From Flammeovirgaceae bacterium UBA7330 (GTDB lineage: Bacteria > Bacteroidota > Bacteroidia > Cytophagales > Cyclobacteriaceae): 64,000 nt of DNA. Position 1 is the first letter of the stretch. Each line of letters starts with the position of its first letter. Positions 42,709 through 51,950 of this stretch are shown piece by piece. Under the pieces are notes generated by a model. That model saw only the letters and a list, made by a program, of their open reading frames with translations. It was not told where the DNA came from and searched no databases. The stretch lies in NCBI GenBank assembly GCA_002471275.1, contig DKPQ01000020.1, forward strand, positions 62,001-126,000, read 5' to 3'. A program made the translations under genes and the position numbers.

Positions 42709-43890
42709 ATGACTTTTAGGACCGTACGATATTTTATTTTCCTCAGAGACGTTCTGATTCTTTCAGTCACCTCATTTGGAGGACCGCAGGCTCACCTGGC
42801 GATGTTTCTGGACATGATGGTCAAGAAGCGGGGTTATTTGAGTGAACAGGACCTCATGGAATTGTATGCCCTTTGTCAGGTACTTCCCGGGCCTACCTCC
42901 ACCCAAACCATTACGGCCATAGGCTTCAAGATAGGTGGTCCCGGACTGGCTTATCTCACTTTATTTACCTGGCTGTTTCCGGCTGTGAGCATCATGATCA
43001 CCATGGGGATCTTTATGACTTATTTTCAGTCAATGAATATCTCTTTGGATTTTCTGAAGTTTATTCAGCCAATTGCTGTTGGTATTGTGGCCTATTCCTC
43101 CTACCGGATCAGTAGCAGTGTTGTATCAACACGAACAGGCTTCTTCCTGATGTTTATTTCAGCCTTCGTTGCTTACATTTTCAGATCACCCTGGACTTTC
43201 CCGATCATCCTGCTTTTTGGCGGGTTTGTTACAGCCTTTAAATTCAAACAGCAACCTATCGAAGAAAAAGATAAGATCAAGATCAACTGGTCAAACTTTA
43301 TCCTCTGGATCTCAGTACTCGTGTTTGCGGCTATTCTGGGAGGGATAACCAAATACCTCCCCATAAGGCTTTTTGAGAACTTCTATAGGAACGGATCGCT
43401 TATTTTCGGTGGAGGCCAGGTACTGGTACCGCTTTTATATACGGAGTTTGTTGAATTCAAACGCTACCTCACATCCGAAGAATTCCTTTCGGGGTATGGA
43501 TTTGTTCAGGCGTTGCCGGGACCGGTATTCTCTTTTAGTGCTTATGTGGGTACGCTGAGCATGCGTGATGCCTCTATTGGGCAACAAATACTTGGGGGGC
43601 TGATGGCAACGGCTGGGATCTTCCTTCCGGGTACCTTCTTTATCTTCTTTGTGAGTAGATTTTGGGAGGAATTGAAAAAATACCGTGTGGTAAAGGCTTC
43701 ACTGGAGGGTATCAATGCGGTTAGCTCAGGGCTGGTTATTGCGGCTACTTTCCTGTTGCTGGAGCCGATATCTCAAACCAAACTTAATTATGCAATAATT
43801 ATCAGTACCATCTGCCTGATGTTTTTTACAAAAATCCCCACACCTTTTATCGTGATCATTGGATTAATCACAGGGATTATCTTTAGCTAG
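42709..43890 (+). CDS. chrA: chromate transporter (ChrA family)
   Basis: A 393-aa membrane protein made of two homologous halves, each with the CHR-type glycine motif: SVTSFGGPQAHLAMF in the N-half and IFGGGQVLVPLLYTEF in the C-half. Each half also has a QxLPGP segment (LCQVLPGPTSTQT, FVQALPGPVFSFS). Full-length ChrA proteins export chromate by proton exchange; some homologues have other substrates. It abuts the oxygenase gene with no gap and ends at a strong shared terminator. Confidence 0.93.
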   Translation: MTFRTVRYFIFLRDVLILSVTSFGGPQAHLAMFLDMMVKKRGYLSEQDLMELYALCQVLPGPTSTQTITAIGFKIGGPGLAYLTLFTWLFPAVSIMITMGIFMTYFQSMNISLDFLKFIQPIAVGIVAYSSYRISSSVVSTRTGFFLMFISAFVAYIFRSPWTFPIILLFGGFVTAFKFKQQPIEEKDKIKINWSNFILWISVLVFAAILGGITKYLPIRLFENFYRNGSLIFGGGQVLVPLLYTEFVEFKRYLTSEEFLSGYGFVQALPGPVFSFSAYVGTLSMRDASIGQQILGGLMATAGIFLPGTFFIFFVSRFWEELKKYRVVKASLEGINAVSSGLVIAATFLLLEPISQTKLNYAIIISTICLMFFTKIPTPFIVIIGLITGIIFS

Positions 43891-43894
43891 ACAT

Positions 43895-43927
43895 AAAAAA
43901 ACCCGGACATTACTGACCGGGTCAATT
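43895..43927. terminator. bidirectional terminator between chrA and ompH
   Basis: ACCCGG (43901-43906) pairs with CCGGGT (43917-43922) around a ten-base loop. The stem is flanked by a run of A on the left and CAATTTT on the right, so it can act on both strands. The minus-strand U-tract is the stronger one and would end the bamA-ompH series. Confidence 0.75.
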
Positions 43928-43947
43928 TTAATTGGTAAAATATTTTA

Positions 43948-44481
43948 TTACTCTGCAGGAGGTGTAACTCCTAATTTCTTAAGGATCAGATTTGTCACAT
44001 CGTCTTGCTCTCTTGCATAAAGCAGGATATCAAGACCTGGTGCACCCAGGTTGAAGATGTGAGTATAGCCATTTTCTTTGGCTACATCTTCAATGGCTTT
44101 TCCGATCTTTTCATATGCAGGTTTCAGCAGCTCCTCTTGTTTCTTTCTGATGGCTTGCTCAGCTTCTTGTTGAAATTTCTGCAAAGATTGATTCAAGGCA
44201 TTTAACTCTTGTTCTTTATCAGCTCTGATCAGTTCATCCCATGTTGCAGCATTGGATTGGTAGTCAGCCATCTTGGTTTCAAACTCTTTGTATTTGGCCT
44301 GAAGCTGATTCTGCAGAACTTTTTCCCGGCTTTTTAAATCCGCTTCTATTTGCTTGGCTTCAGGAAGCTGATTTAAGATATAATCGGGGGTAGTATAACC
44401 AATCTTTAAATTGCCCTGTGCTGCCGCACCAAATGTAATTGCAGTCAAGGCTATTGCTATCAATAATGATCTCGTTTTCAT
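43948..44481 (-). CDS. OmpH/Skp-family periplasmic chaperone (copy 2)
   Basis: A 177-aa protein with signal peptide MKTRSLLIAIALTAITFGAAAQ, then the Skp opening LKIGYTTPDYILNQLPEAKQ. A long charged coiled coil follows (residues about 40-125), and then the C-terminal body (YTHIFNLGAPGLDILLYARE). Skp holds unfolded outer-membrane proteins on their way to BamA. Bacteroidota often have two or more in tandem after bamA, as here. Last gene before the shared terminator. Confidence 0.9.
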   Translation of the reverse strand: MKTRSLLIAIALTAITFGAAAQGNLKIGYTTPDYILNQLPEAKQIEADLKSREKVLQNQLQAKYKEFETKMADYQSNAATWDELIRADKEQELNALNQSLQKFQQEAEQAIRKKQEELLKPAYEKIGKAIEDVAKENGYTHIFNLGAPGLDILLYAREQDDVTNLILKKLGVTPPAE

Positions 44482-44543
44482 AATTGTAAAATGTTCATTT
44501 AATCTAGCTTCTTCCCAAAATCGTTCCGAAACTACTTTTCTTC

Positions 44544-45083
44544 TTAATTATTTTCTGTCTCTTTATTTTCACCTATACCTAAATCCTCAATGACATAATC
44601 GGTATAATCATGTACCGGATTGGTATAAATCATCACCAGTTCACCGGATTTGTCAAAAACGATTTCCAGTCTGTTATTCTTGGCAACTCGCTCTACAGCC
44701 TCAAATACACGGTCCTGAACAGGCTTTATTAATTCTTTCTTTTTAAGAAAATAAAGACCATCAGACCCAAAAATCTGACGCTGAAAATCCTTCACCTCTC
44801 TCCACTTCCGATCTATTTCCTGCTTCCTTTCCGCTTTCAGCTCAGCAGTGAGCAACACTTCTTCTGCCTTCAGGGCAATTTCCATCTCCTCAACCTCTTT
44901 CAGCTTTTGCTGGATCTCCACTTCCCATCCCTTCGCCAGCTTCTCTATCTCTGCCTGAGCAGCTTTATATTCAGACATTCTACTCAGTATATACTGAGTG
45001 TCAACATATCCGAATTTTTGGGCAAAAATATCATTTATCCCCAAAAGAAAAAGAAAAAGAAAAAATGGTCCTATTCTTTTCAT
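44544..45083 (-). CDS. OmpH/Skp-family periplasmic chaperone (copy 1)
   Basis: A 179-aa protein with a signal peptide rich in Phe and Leu (MKRIGPFFLFLFLLGINDIFA), the Skp opening FGYVDTQYILSRMSEYKAAQ and a coiled coil with many Lys and Glu at residues about 45-115. It lies four bases after bamA and is presumably translated with it. The signal peptide core is encoded by three tandem CTTTTT hexamers. It pairs with the second copy downstream; the two differ enough to suggest old duplication. Confidence 0.9.
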   Translation of the reverse strand: MKRIGPFFLFLFLLGINDIFAQKFGYVDTQYILSRMSEYKAAQAEIEKLAKGWEVEIQQKLKEVEEMEIALKAEEVLLTAELKAERKQEIDRKWREVKDFQRQIFGSDGLYFLKKKELIKPVQDRVFEAVERVAKNNRLEIVFDKSGELVMIYTNPVHDYTDYVIEDLGIGENKETENN

Positions 45084-45087
45084 TGTC

Positions 45088-47754
45088 TTATCTGATCTGC
45101 TGACCTAATGAGAAGTGGAATTGTGAGCCACTGATATCAAGTTGTCCCGGAGCAGGATCAAGTCCATATCCCCAATCCAATCCTAGCAATCCAAAGGCAG
45201 GCATGAAGATCCTTACCCCTAAACCGGCAGAACGTTTGAGGTCATACGGGTTAAATTCATCAAATCCCTGCCAGTTGTTTCCAGCTTCGAAGAAGCCCTG
45301 AACATAAATGGTAGCAGAAGGATTCAACGACACAGGATATCTTAGCTCCATTACATATTTGGAGAAGATCGTTCCTCCACGTATGCCTTCAGCATCAACA
45401 GGCGTAATACTGTTGTTTTCATATCCTCTGAGTCCGATCACGTCCGTACCCAACAGGAAGTTTTGACCTGTCAATCCATCACCACCCAACTGGAATCGCT
45501 CAAAAGGACCAACTCCCACTTTATCACTGTAAGATCCGATGTACCCAAAGTGTGCTCTTGGGGCCAATACGAGGTCGCCAATCAGCTTTAGATAGTATTT
45601 TGCATCAAAATTCCATTTGTGGTATTCCAGCCATCGGTACTTATCCTCATTGGAAGCATTATCATAATCAATGTCACTAAATAATGACAATGGCGGTGTA
45701 AAAGATGCACTCAAAGAGACCGCCGATCCAGTCCTCGGATACATTGGACTGTCAAATGAGTTCCGGGCTATGGTTGTGTTGAATATGACACTGTTTGATA
45801 CCCCGGTAGAGAATCCAAGTGAATTACCGTAGTTAAACAGGTCATATTTTTGATACTGTAAATAGTTACTTACTGTGAAGAAGTCATCCGGCCACCTTAC
45901 ATTTCTTCCCAATGAAACAGTCACACTGGACACTTTCAATGAACCGATGAAATCGCTCACATTGAAATAACTCTGTCTCAGCCTGGAAATGGAATGACTA
46001 AAGCTTACTCCGAAATTGTTTCGTTTTTTACCACCCAGCCATGGTTCATTGAATGAGATAGAATAGCTCTGGAAGCTCTTTCCATTGGCTTGTAGCCTAA
46101 TCGAAAGTTTTTGTCCGTCACCCATCGGAAGTGGTCTCCACTTATCAAAATGAGGGATATTCCGCATGGAGAAGTTGTTGAAACTCAATCCGAGTGTGCC
46201 CACAAATCCATAAATACCTCCCCATCCACCGGAAAGCTCAATCTGATCATTCGGTCTTTCTACCAATTGCCACTCAATGTCTACTGTCTCTTTCACAGGG
46301 TTTGGTCGTACATCAGGATTGATCTGCTCAGGATCAAAGTAACCTAACTGAGATAGCTCCCGCTGTGTCCTGATCAGCTCGGAACGGTTGAATTTCTGTC
46401 CGGGAACGGTCCTCAACTCGCGATAGATCACGTGATCATTGGTCTTGTCATTGCCACTGATGGTCACTTTATCGATGGTGGCCTGAGGTCCTTCCTTGAT
46501 ACGCATCTCCAGGTTTACTGAATCTCCGTCAAAACCAACTTCTATCGGGTCCACCTGAAAGAAAAGATAACCATTGTCCATGTAAAGACTACTGATATCA
46601 GCACCAGTAGGGTTGAACTGAAGGCGTTTGTTTACCAGCTCAAGGTCATAAATGTCTCCCTTTTCAATACCCAGGATCCTATCAAGCAGGTCATCGTTGT
46701 GTACATAATTACCCGACCAGTTGATGTCTCCAAAGTAGTACTTCTTACCCGGGTCCACGACAAAGTCGATATTCAGGTGCTTGTTGTTGATGTTGTAAAC
46801 CGTATCTGATACTATTTCAGCATCACGATATCCCTTGGATTGATAGAAAGCAATCAACTTTTCTTTGTCTGCTTCATATTCAGACAGGATATATTTGGAT
46901 GACTTGAAAAAGTTGACATTGAGATGCTCGCCTATATATTCGCTGATCTCATTCTCATCTGTTTCCTTTCTATGTGTGATAAAATGAACCAGATTGGCTG
47001 GTTTCAATAGATTAATTGTCTTTGCCAGTAAATCCGTAGGAAGAGAAATCTTTGGTAGCTCCCCGGTTTTCTTCAGCTTACTTCTAAGCTTTGCGGAAGA
47101 AAAAATGGTATCTCCTTCAAAATTGATATTCTTGATTTTGACCTTTTTGTTCTTATCAACAATGATCCTGATTCCGGTACCATTGTTGATAACCGTGTCC
47201 TGAGAAGGAACAACTTTTACCTGAGCATTCAGGTATCCCTTGCTTTCAAAATATTTTTTCACGGTCAGTTCCGTGTTTTTCATGGTCACATCTGTAAGGA
47301 TACGGCCCTTGGATAAGTCTACCTTTTCCTTAAGCTCACTTTCCTGGCTCCTGTTTACTCCTTCAAACTCATAATTGACCAGCCTGGGACGTTCAGTAAG
47401 CTCGATCTTCAACCAGATCCTGCTTCCCTCCACTTTGCTGGCGGAGATATTGACATTGCCTATAATTCCCTGCTTCCACAATTTTTTTATGGCAAGAGAA
47501 ATATCATCACCCGGGATTTTAATCTTGTCTCCCACTTTCAAACCGGAGATAGATATCAGTGCATTGTTATCTAAAAACTGAACTCCTGAAACGGAAATCT
47601 CAGCTATTTCATATTCTCTAGGATTGGAATAGTTGATAGAAAGACCATTTGGATTTGTGGTCTCTGTAGTAGGCCTTCTTCCAAAATTAACCTGAGCAGT
47701 AACCTCAAGCATGGAAAATAAAATAATTGCTATGGTGAGCAGACTCCCCTTCAT
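45088..47754 (-). CDS. bamA: outer membrane protein assembly factor BamA
   Basis: An 888-aa protein. A signal peptide (to about residue 20) precedes POTRA repeats at about residues 50-510, marked by phrases such as GVQFLDNNALISISGLKVGD, YEFEGVNRSQESELKEKV and VTISGNDKTNDHVIYREL. The C-terminal 16-strand barrel contains the LRGYENNS version of the lid motif and ends HFSLGQQIR. BamA inserts beta-barrel proteins into the outer membrane. It sits between uppS and the two ompH genes, a conserved order in the phylum. Confidence 0.96.
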   Translation of the reverse strand: MKGSLLTIAIILFSMLEVTAQVNFGRRPTTETTNPNGLSINYSNPREYEIAEISVSGVQFLDNNALISISGLKVGDKIKIPGDDISLAIKKLWKQGIIGNVNISASKVEGSRIWLKIELTERPRLVNYEFEGVNRSQESELKEKVDLSKGRILTDVTMKNTELTVKKYFESKGYLNAQVKVVPSQDTVINNGTGIRIIVDKNKKVKIKNINFEGDTIFSSAKLRSKLKKTGELPKISLPTDLLAKTINLLKPANLVHFITHRKETDENEISEYIGEHLNVNFFKSSKYILSEYEADKEKLIAFYQSKGYRDAEIVSDTVYNINNKHLNIDFVVDPGKKYYFGDINWSGNYVHNDDLLDRILGIEKGDIYDLELVNKRLQFNPTGADISSLYMDNGYLFFQVDPIEVGFDGDSVNLEMRIKEGPQATIDKVTISGNDKTNDHVIYRELRTVPGQKFNRSELIRTQRELSQLGYFDPEQINPDVRPNPVKETVDIEWQLVERPNDQIELSGGWGGIYGFVGTLGLSFNNFSMRNIPHFDKWRPLPMGDGQKLSIRLQANGKSFQSYSISFNEPWLGGKKRNNFGVSFSHSISRLRQSYFNVSDFIGSLKVSSVTVSLGRNVRWPDDFFTVSNYLQYQKYDLFNYGNSLGFSTGVSNSVIFNTTIARNSFDSPMYPRTGSAVSLSASFTPPLSLFSDIDYDNASNEDKYRWLEYHKWNFDAKYYLKLIGDLVLAPRAHFGYIGSYSDKVGVGPFERFQLGGDGLTGQNFLLGTDVIGLRGYENNSITPVDAEGIRGGTIFSKYVMELRYPVSLNPSATIYVQGFFEAGNNWQGFDEFNPYDLKRSAGLGVRIFMPAFGLLGLDWGYGLDPAPGQLDISGSQFHFSLGQQIR

Positions 47755-47757
47755 CCC

Positions 47758-48501
47758 TTAAATATTGATTTGTTCACTAATCAGTCCGAATCTTCGTTCC
47801 CGTTGTTGATATGATACAATGGCTTCATGAAGGTCTTTTTTCCTAAAGTCAGGCCACAAAACATCAGTAAAAAATAACTCTGTATAGGCCATTTGCCACA
47901 ACAGAAAATTGCTAATCCTCTTCTCTCCACTGGTTCGGATCAAAAGCTCTGGCTCCGGAAAACCCGCTGTAGACAAGTGAGACTGAAAAACCTCATTTGT
48001 CAGCTGTTCGGGCTCAATTTCTCCATTTCTCACTTTTTCACCAATCTTCTTTGTGGCATTGAGAATGTCCCATCTACCACTATAATTCAAAGCAAGAATC
48101 AGGTTGAGTCCCGTATTTCTGCTCGTCTTTTCTTGTGTATCCAAAAGCTTTTCCTGGGCATTAGCTGGCAACTGATTGATCTCACCAATAGAATGCAATC
48201 TGATATTGTTGTCCATCAGGGTGCCGTATTCATCATTGATTGTGGAAACAAGCAACGACATCAATCCATCTACTTCCACCTTTGGGCGAGCCCAGTTTTC
48301 GGTAGAAAAAGCATATAGAGTCAGACATTCCACACCCAATTCAGCGCAGCCTTCGCTTGTCTCACGTACAGCTTTGATCGCATTTCTGTGACCAAAGATC
48401 CTGGCAGCACCCTTTTTCTTCGCCCATCGTCCGTTACCATCCATTATAACGGCTATATGCTTCGGTAGATTGCCTAAATCAATTTGCTCCTTCAATCCCA
48501 T
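47758..48501 (-). CDS. uppS: isoprenyl (undecaprenyl-diphosphate) synthase
   Basis: A 247-aa cis-prenyltransferase. HIAVIMDGNGRWAKKKG holds the catalytic Asp and the diphosphate loop, LTLYAFSTENWARP is a family motif, and the end has PELLIRTSGEKRISNFLLWQ. It makes the C55 carrier lipid needed for peptidoglycan and for the polysaccharide locus. Three bases separate it from bamA. Confidence 0.96.
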   Translation of the reverse strand: MGLKEQIDLGNLPKHIAVIMDGNGRWAKKKGAARIFGHRNAIKAVRETSEGCAELGVECLTLYAFSTENWARPKVEVDGLMSLLVSTINDEYGTLMDNNIRLHSIGEINQLPANAQEKLLDTQEKTSRNTGLNLILALNYSGRWDILNATKKIGEKVRNGEIEPEQLTNEVFQSHLSTAGFPEPELLIRTSGEKRISNFLLWQMAYTELFFTDVLWPDFRKKDLHEAIVSYQQRERRFGLISEQINI

Positions 48502-48579
48502 ACAGGCCTAAAAATTCCAGTTTACAAAGGTGTGTTATTTTTTGGTTTTACCCTGATTTATTAAAAAATTTAACTGATT

Positions 48580-49278
48580 TTAACGTGAAAAAAGCGACTT
48601 GTTGGGTCTATATGAAAAGGGGCAGGGTATTTCATACATCACATAGGTGAGACTAACACTGGTAAAAAAATACCAGTCATTTGTAACCGGGTCTCCATAT
48701 TGATAATCCTTGATGATCTGCTCACTATCGCCTATTCCGTCTATATAATCAAAAAATGTTTTTCTCGCCCCAACTTCCAGACCCAGGCAAAATTGTTTTC
48801 CCACCATCTTTTTCAAGCCCAATCCCATGGGTATCACCGGTTGTAACTCACTGAACTGTGCCTTGGTCATATCAGGACTACCGAGTTTCAATACACCGAA
48901 ACCCATAAAAATAAATGGAGACCAATCTAAGTAGGTGTCCGGTCCGCGAAAATCCAGAAAATGATATTCTGCAATGGTACTTAATTCAAAAAAGCTTTGG
49001 TTGAACGAATGAACTCTTTCCTGTGCCAGCGCATCTACCGGATTATCATCATTCCCCTGGATCTGACCATAAGCCAATGAAAACCTCACCGTGGCATACT
49101 CAGTAAAATTTAACTTATACAATGCCTGTCCACCCAGACCTACCTGGCCGGGCCTCGGGCTCCCATTGAGGTCTCCGAGATAATGAAAACTCCCCAATCC
49201 TGCACCATATTCAATAAATTGAGCAGATACCTCCAGCGCAAGGAGTATTACAAAAGAAAAGGAGAAAGCTCTTTTCAA
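48580..49278 (-). CDS. DUF6089-type outer membrane beta-barrel protein (short copy)
   Basis: A 232-aa protein. The signal peptide MKRAFSFSFVILLALEVSAQ is followed by alternating aromatic strands typical of a small outer-membrane barrel: FIEYGAGLGSFHYLGDLN, RFSLAYGQIQGND, YLDWSPFIFMGFGVLKLG. The start is TTG 49276-49278, two bases after the longer DUF6089 gene's stop. The function of the family is unknown, but its steady linkage to bamA and uppS points to envelope biogenesis. Confidence 0.8.
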   Translation of the reverse strand: MKRAFSFSFVILLALEVSAQFIEYGAGLGSFHYLGDLNGSPRPGQVGLGGQALYKLNFTEYATVRFSLAYGQIQGNDDNPVDALAQERVHSFNQSFFELSTIAEYHFLDFRGPDTYLDWSPFIFMGFGVLKLGSPDMTKAQFSELQPVIPMGLGLKKMVGKQFCLGLEVGARKTFFDYIDGIGDSEQIIKDYQYGDPVTNDWYFFTSVSLTYVMYEIPCPFSYRPNKSLFSR

Positions 49279-49280
49279 GT

Positions 49281-50354
49281 TTATCGCATTTTTGAAGAAA
49301 TCGCTGTCTTAGGATAGATGAGGTAGGTAATCTTAATGGTTGTCATGAAGATCATATCGTTCCTGTCAGGATTCCCGCGGATAGAGCCATCAACTCCGGT
49401 CCCATTATCTCCGTTAATTCTGTAGGTATCTCCACTACCATAGGTGTAGTTGATTATGTTTAAGTTGTCCGCTCTTTGTTCTTCATTCCACACAGCTACC
49501 AGTTCGGAAGACCTGTCAGACATAATTCTGGCTAAAGGGTCGTCAAACCTATCCAAATCAACGTAAGCCCCGCTTACATCATCTATGTAGTCAGTAAACA
49601 AAAACCGATACCCAAATTCGATGCCGGCATCAAACGGACCTGGCAGGGCCATCCTCAAACCCACAGCAACTGGTATCGAAAGTTGAAACTGACTGTAGGG
49701 TTTAACGCTACTCCCATCCAGTAATTGTCCTTCAGTGCCTAAAGGTCGTAGTTTCACCCATTCGCCGCTCTGTGCCAATTCTGTGGTTGTATTGTTGGCT
49801 TGATAATCATATTGAGGCACCTTGCCCTTTGGCTCGTGATGAAATACAGCTACACCCAAAAACACATAAGCATTCATCCGGGTTCTCATGCTTATTCCGC
49901 CGGATGCTGGCATGATATAATATTCAAACCCTGCCTGAAGCTCTTTGATGTCGTTTCTGAAGCTGAGATTTCTGGCATATCTGGGTGCTGAGGCGCCATC
50001 AGTCGGATCAGAAGTGAAGTCATCTCCCTTGATGCGACCCCAGCTTAATCCTGCTCGAAAAGACATGGCTGGAGTAAATCTGTAACCCACTGCTCCACCA
50101 AATCCGGGCCTGGTGAAACTAATATCGGTACTGGCAGCGTGGTTCAATGGTGCCAGATCGCCAAAATAGTTCATTGCATTCACATTGAATGATGCAAAAT
50201 AATGTGGCTTGAATTTACCCTGTGCAAATCCCTTATAGTGGGAAATCACTCGGTTAGTCTCTCTTCTAATTTTATACTTCCTACTCTGAGCTTCAACAAT
50301 TGACGTACTGCAAAGAACCAGTAGAATGGCAAGTAAATGGACTTTTTTGAGCAT
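49281..50354 (-). CDS. DUF6089-type outer membrane beta-barrel protein (long copy)
   Basis: A 357-aa protein starting at ATG 50352-50354 with signal peptide MLKKVHLLAILLVLCSTSIVEAQ; the longer frame upstream lacks a signal. The barrel-like part has ASFNVNAMNYFGDLAPL, GAVGYRFTPAMSFRAGLSWG, YVFLGVAVFHHEP and VAVGLRMALPGPFDAGIEFG. It resembles its shorter neighbour in layout, so the pair may have arisen by duplication. No enzymatic motif is seen. It follows nadK after 55 bases. Confidence 0.82.
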   Translation of the reverse strand: MLKKVHLLAILLVLCSTSIVEAQSRKYKIRRETNRVISHYKGFAQGKFKPHYFASFNVNAMNYFGDLAPLNHAASTDISFTRPGFGGAVGYRFTPAMSFRAGLSWGRIKGDDFTSDPTDGASAPRYARNLSFRNDIKELQAGFEYYIMPASGGISMRTRMNAYVFLGVAVFHHEPKGKVPQYDYQANNTTTELAQSGEWVKLRPLGTEGQLLDGSSVKPYSQFQLSIPVAVGLRMALPGPFDAGIEFGYRFLFTDYIDDVSGAYVDLDRFDDPLARIMSDRSSELVAVWNEEQRADNLNIINYTYGSGDTYRINGDNGTGVDGSIRGNPDRNDMIFMTTIKITYLIYPKTAISSKMR

Positions 50355-50409
50355 TAATAAAGAAAATTTCACGTAAAAGTACTCAAGACTGGTCAGTCCA
50401 AACACAAAT

Positions 50410-51282
50410 TTAATTCCTCTTATCAAAACCCCAAGACAATTTCGTTCTTAATGTATCTAAAAATGATATTCCCTTAATTCTAATCAATTTCGCCGAAAAA
50501 TCAGCCTTAGAGACAGATAAAGTCCTTGAATGGTCTATACTTTCCGATCTTGAGTCCAAGGAAACAAGGAAAGATTGATTGCGGCTTTCTATTTTGAATG
50601 TTAGTTTGCTTTCTTCTGATATTATTAACGGTCTTACATTCAAATTATGCGGACTCACCGGGGTGATGATGAAATTTTTTGTGTGAGGCATGATAATCGG
50701 ACCGCCACAGCTCAGGGAGTATCCGGTAGATCCGGTGGGTGTTGCTACCATCAAACCATCTGCCCAGTAGGTATTCAAATATTCCCCATCCAGGTAACAT
50801 TTTACCACAATCATGGTGGAAGTGTCTTTTCTGATGATGGAAAATTCATTTAAAGCAAAATTTTTCCCATCAAACATGTGATCATCTGAATGAAATTGCA
50901 GCAGTGTCCTGACATCATAATCATATTCACCCTGAAAGTACAGGTCTAATGCTTCATTCAAATTATCCTTGGATATGGTTGCAAGAAAACCCAAACGGCC
51001 GGTATTGACACCCATTATGGGGAGTTCTGACTTTCCTACATGCGTGATGGTCTCCAGCAATGTGCCATCACCTCCCAGGCTTGCAATGAACTCGAAAGAC
51101 TCCATGTTTTTTCTGGGCTCGTATTCCGGGAAGTCATTAAAAGACAGCGTTTCATTCTTATCTTTTAGTATTCTGGAAACGTATATCTCTTTATGCTCTC
51201 TTTTTAGTCTCTCTAAAAAAGTTCTGACCGAATCAATTGATTGTTCGGTAATCTGATGACCATGAATCGCTACTTTAGACAT
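50410..51282 (-). CDS. nadK: NAD kinase
   Basis: A 290-aa kinase with the family motifs FIASLGGDGTLLETI (GGDGT), GVNTGRLGFLA, NEFSIIRKDTSTMI and ADGLMVATPTGSTGYSLS. It phosphorylates NAD to NADP. Its length is normal. It lies two bases after the CBS-domain gene and heads into the DUF6089-uppS-bamA block, an arrangement seen across the phylum. Confidence 0.96.
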   Translation of the reverse strand: MSKVAIHGHQITEQSIDSVRTFLERLKREHKEIYVSRILKDKNETLSFNDFPEYEPRKNMESFEFIASLGGDGTLLETITHVGKSELPIMGVNTGRLGFLATISKDNLNEALDLYFQGEYDYDVRTLLQFHSDDHMFDGKNFALNEFSIIRKDTSTMIVVKCYLDGEYLNTYWADGLMVATPTGSTGYSLSCGGPIIMPHTKNFIITPVSPHNLNVRPLIISEESKLTFKIESRNQSFLVSLDSRSESIDHSRTLSVSKADFSAKLIRIKGISFLDTLRTKLSWGFDKRN

Positions 51283-51284
51283 GA

Positions 51285-51950
51285 CTATATTTTGATGTAG
51301 CGCATCAGGATGTCGATCCTTTCTTTATCATCTAGCGTTGCTGCAGCTGTATTGTAGGCATTTATCACGGTGTAGCCACTATTTTCCAGTGTCGACACAA
51401 TTTGAGATACTTCCTCTTTATTGATTTTCAATGTCAACGACACCTTGGCGGGATCTTCGTCATTAGGTGCCAGATAGCTGCTTAGGATCTTGGCTTCATT
51501 GGACTCAACAATCCTGCTGATCTCACTCAGCGAATAGTCCTGAATTTTGAGTTTAAGTATCAAGATGGCACCAGGTGTGCTTACAGAAGAAGACTTAGCA
51601 AATACTTCTACCACATCTTCAGTGGTGATCACCCCTAAAAAATGATTTAGGGTATCTACCACCGCAACCAGTCTATATCCCTCAATATTTGAAATCTTAA
51701 GTACTTCGTAGTAGTGTTGATCCTCTGTGACTACACAGTCTTTACCTACAAACGGATACTCCCCGACCATTTCGTATTGGAGCTCATCATTGAGCAGCAT
51801 TTCTTCATCCAGAAAACCCAGGAATTGATTGTCATCAACCACCGGTAGCTCTGAAAGCCGAAGCTCATTCATCCATAACTTAGCCTTCCCTACTTTATCG
51901 GTAGGTTTTAATGGAGGGACCATATAATTGATTAAATCTTTGGCGATCAT
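51285..51950 (-). CDS. CBS-domain protein
   Basis: A 221-aa protein with two CBS motifs at about residues 1-125 (KLWMNELRLSELPVVDDNQFLGFLDEE; RLVAVVDTLNHFLGVITTEDVVEVF). The C-terminal part is ACT-like (ILKLKIQDYSLSEISRIVESNEAKIL). CBS pairs bind adenine nucleotides and act as sensors. The partner is unknown; immediate linkage to nadK suggests a link to nucleotide status, but that is conjecture. Its ATG overlaps the upstream hydrolase stop by four bases. Confidence 0.85.
   Translation of the reverse strand: MIAKDLINYMVPPLKPTDKVGKAKLWMNELRLSELPVVDDNQFLGFLDEEMLLNDELQYEMVGEYPFVGKDCVVTEDQHYYEVLKISNIEGYRLVAVVDTLNHFLGVITTEDVVEVFAKSSSVSTPGAILILKLKIQDYSLSEISRIVESNEAKILSSYLAPNDEDPAKVSLTLKINKEEVSQIVSTLENSGYTVINAYNTAAATLDDKERIDILMRYIKI

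Noticed and set aside
45042..45066. Tandem CTTTTT hexamers (minus strand) in the first ompH copy, considered as a phase-variation tract.
   Set aside because: The unit is six bases, so slippage would keep the frame, and it simply encodes the Phe/Leu core of a signal peptide.
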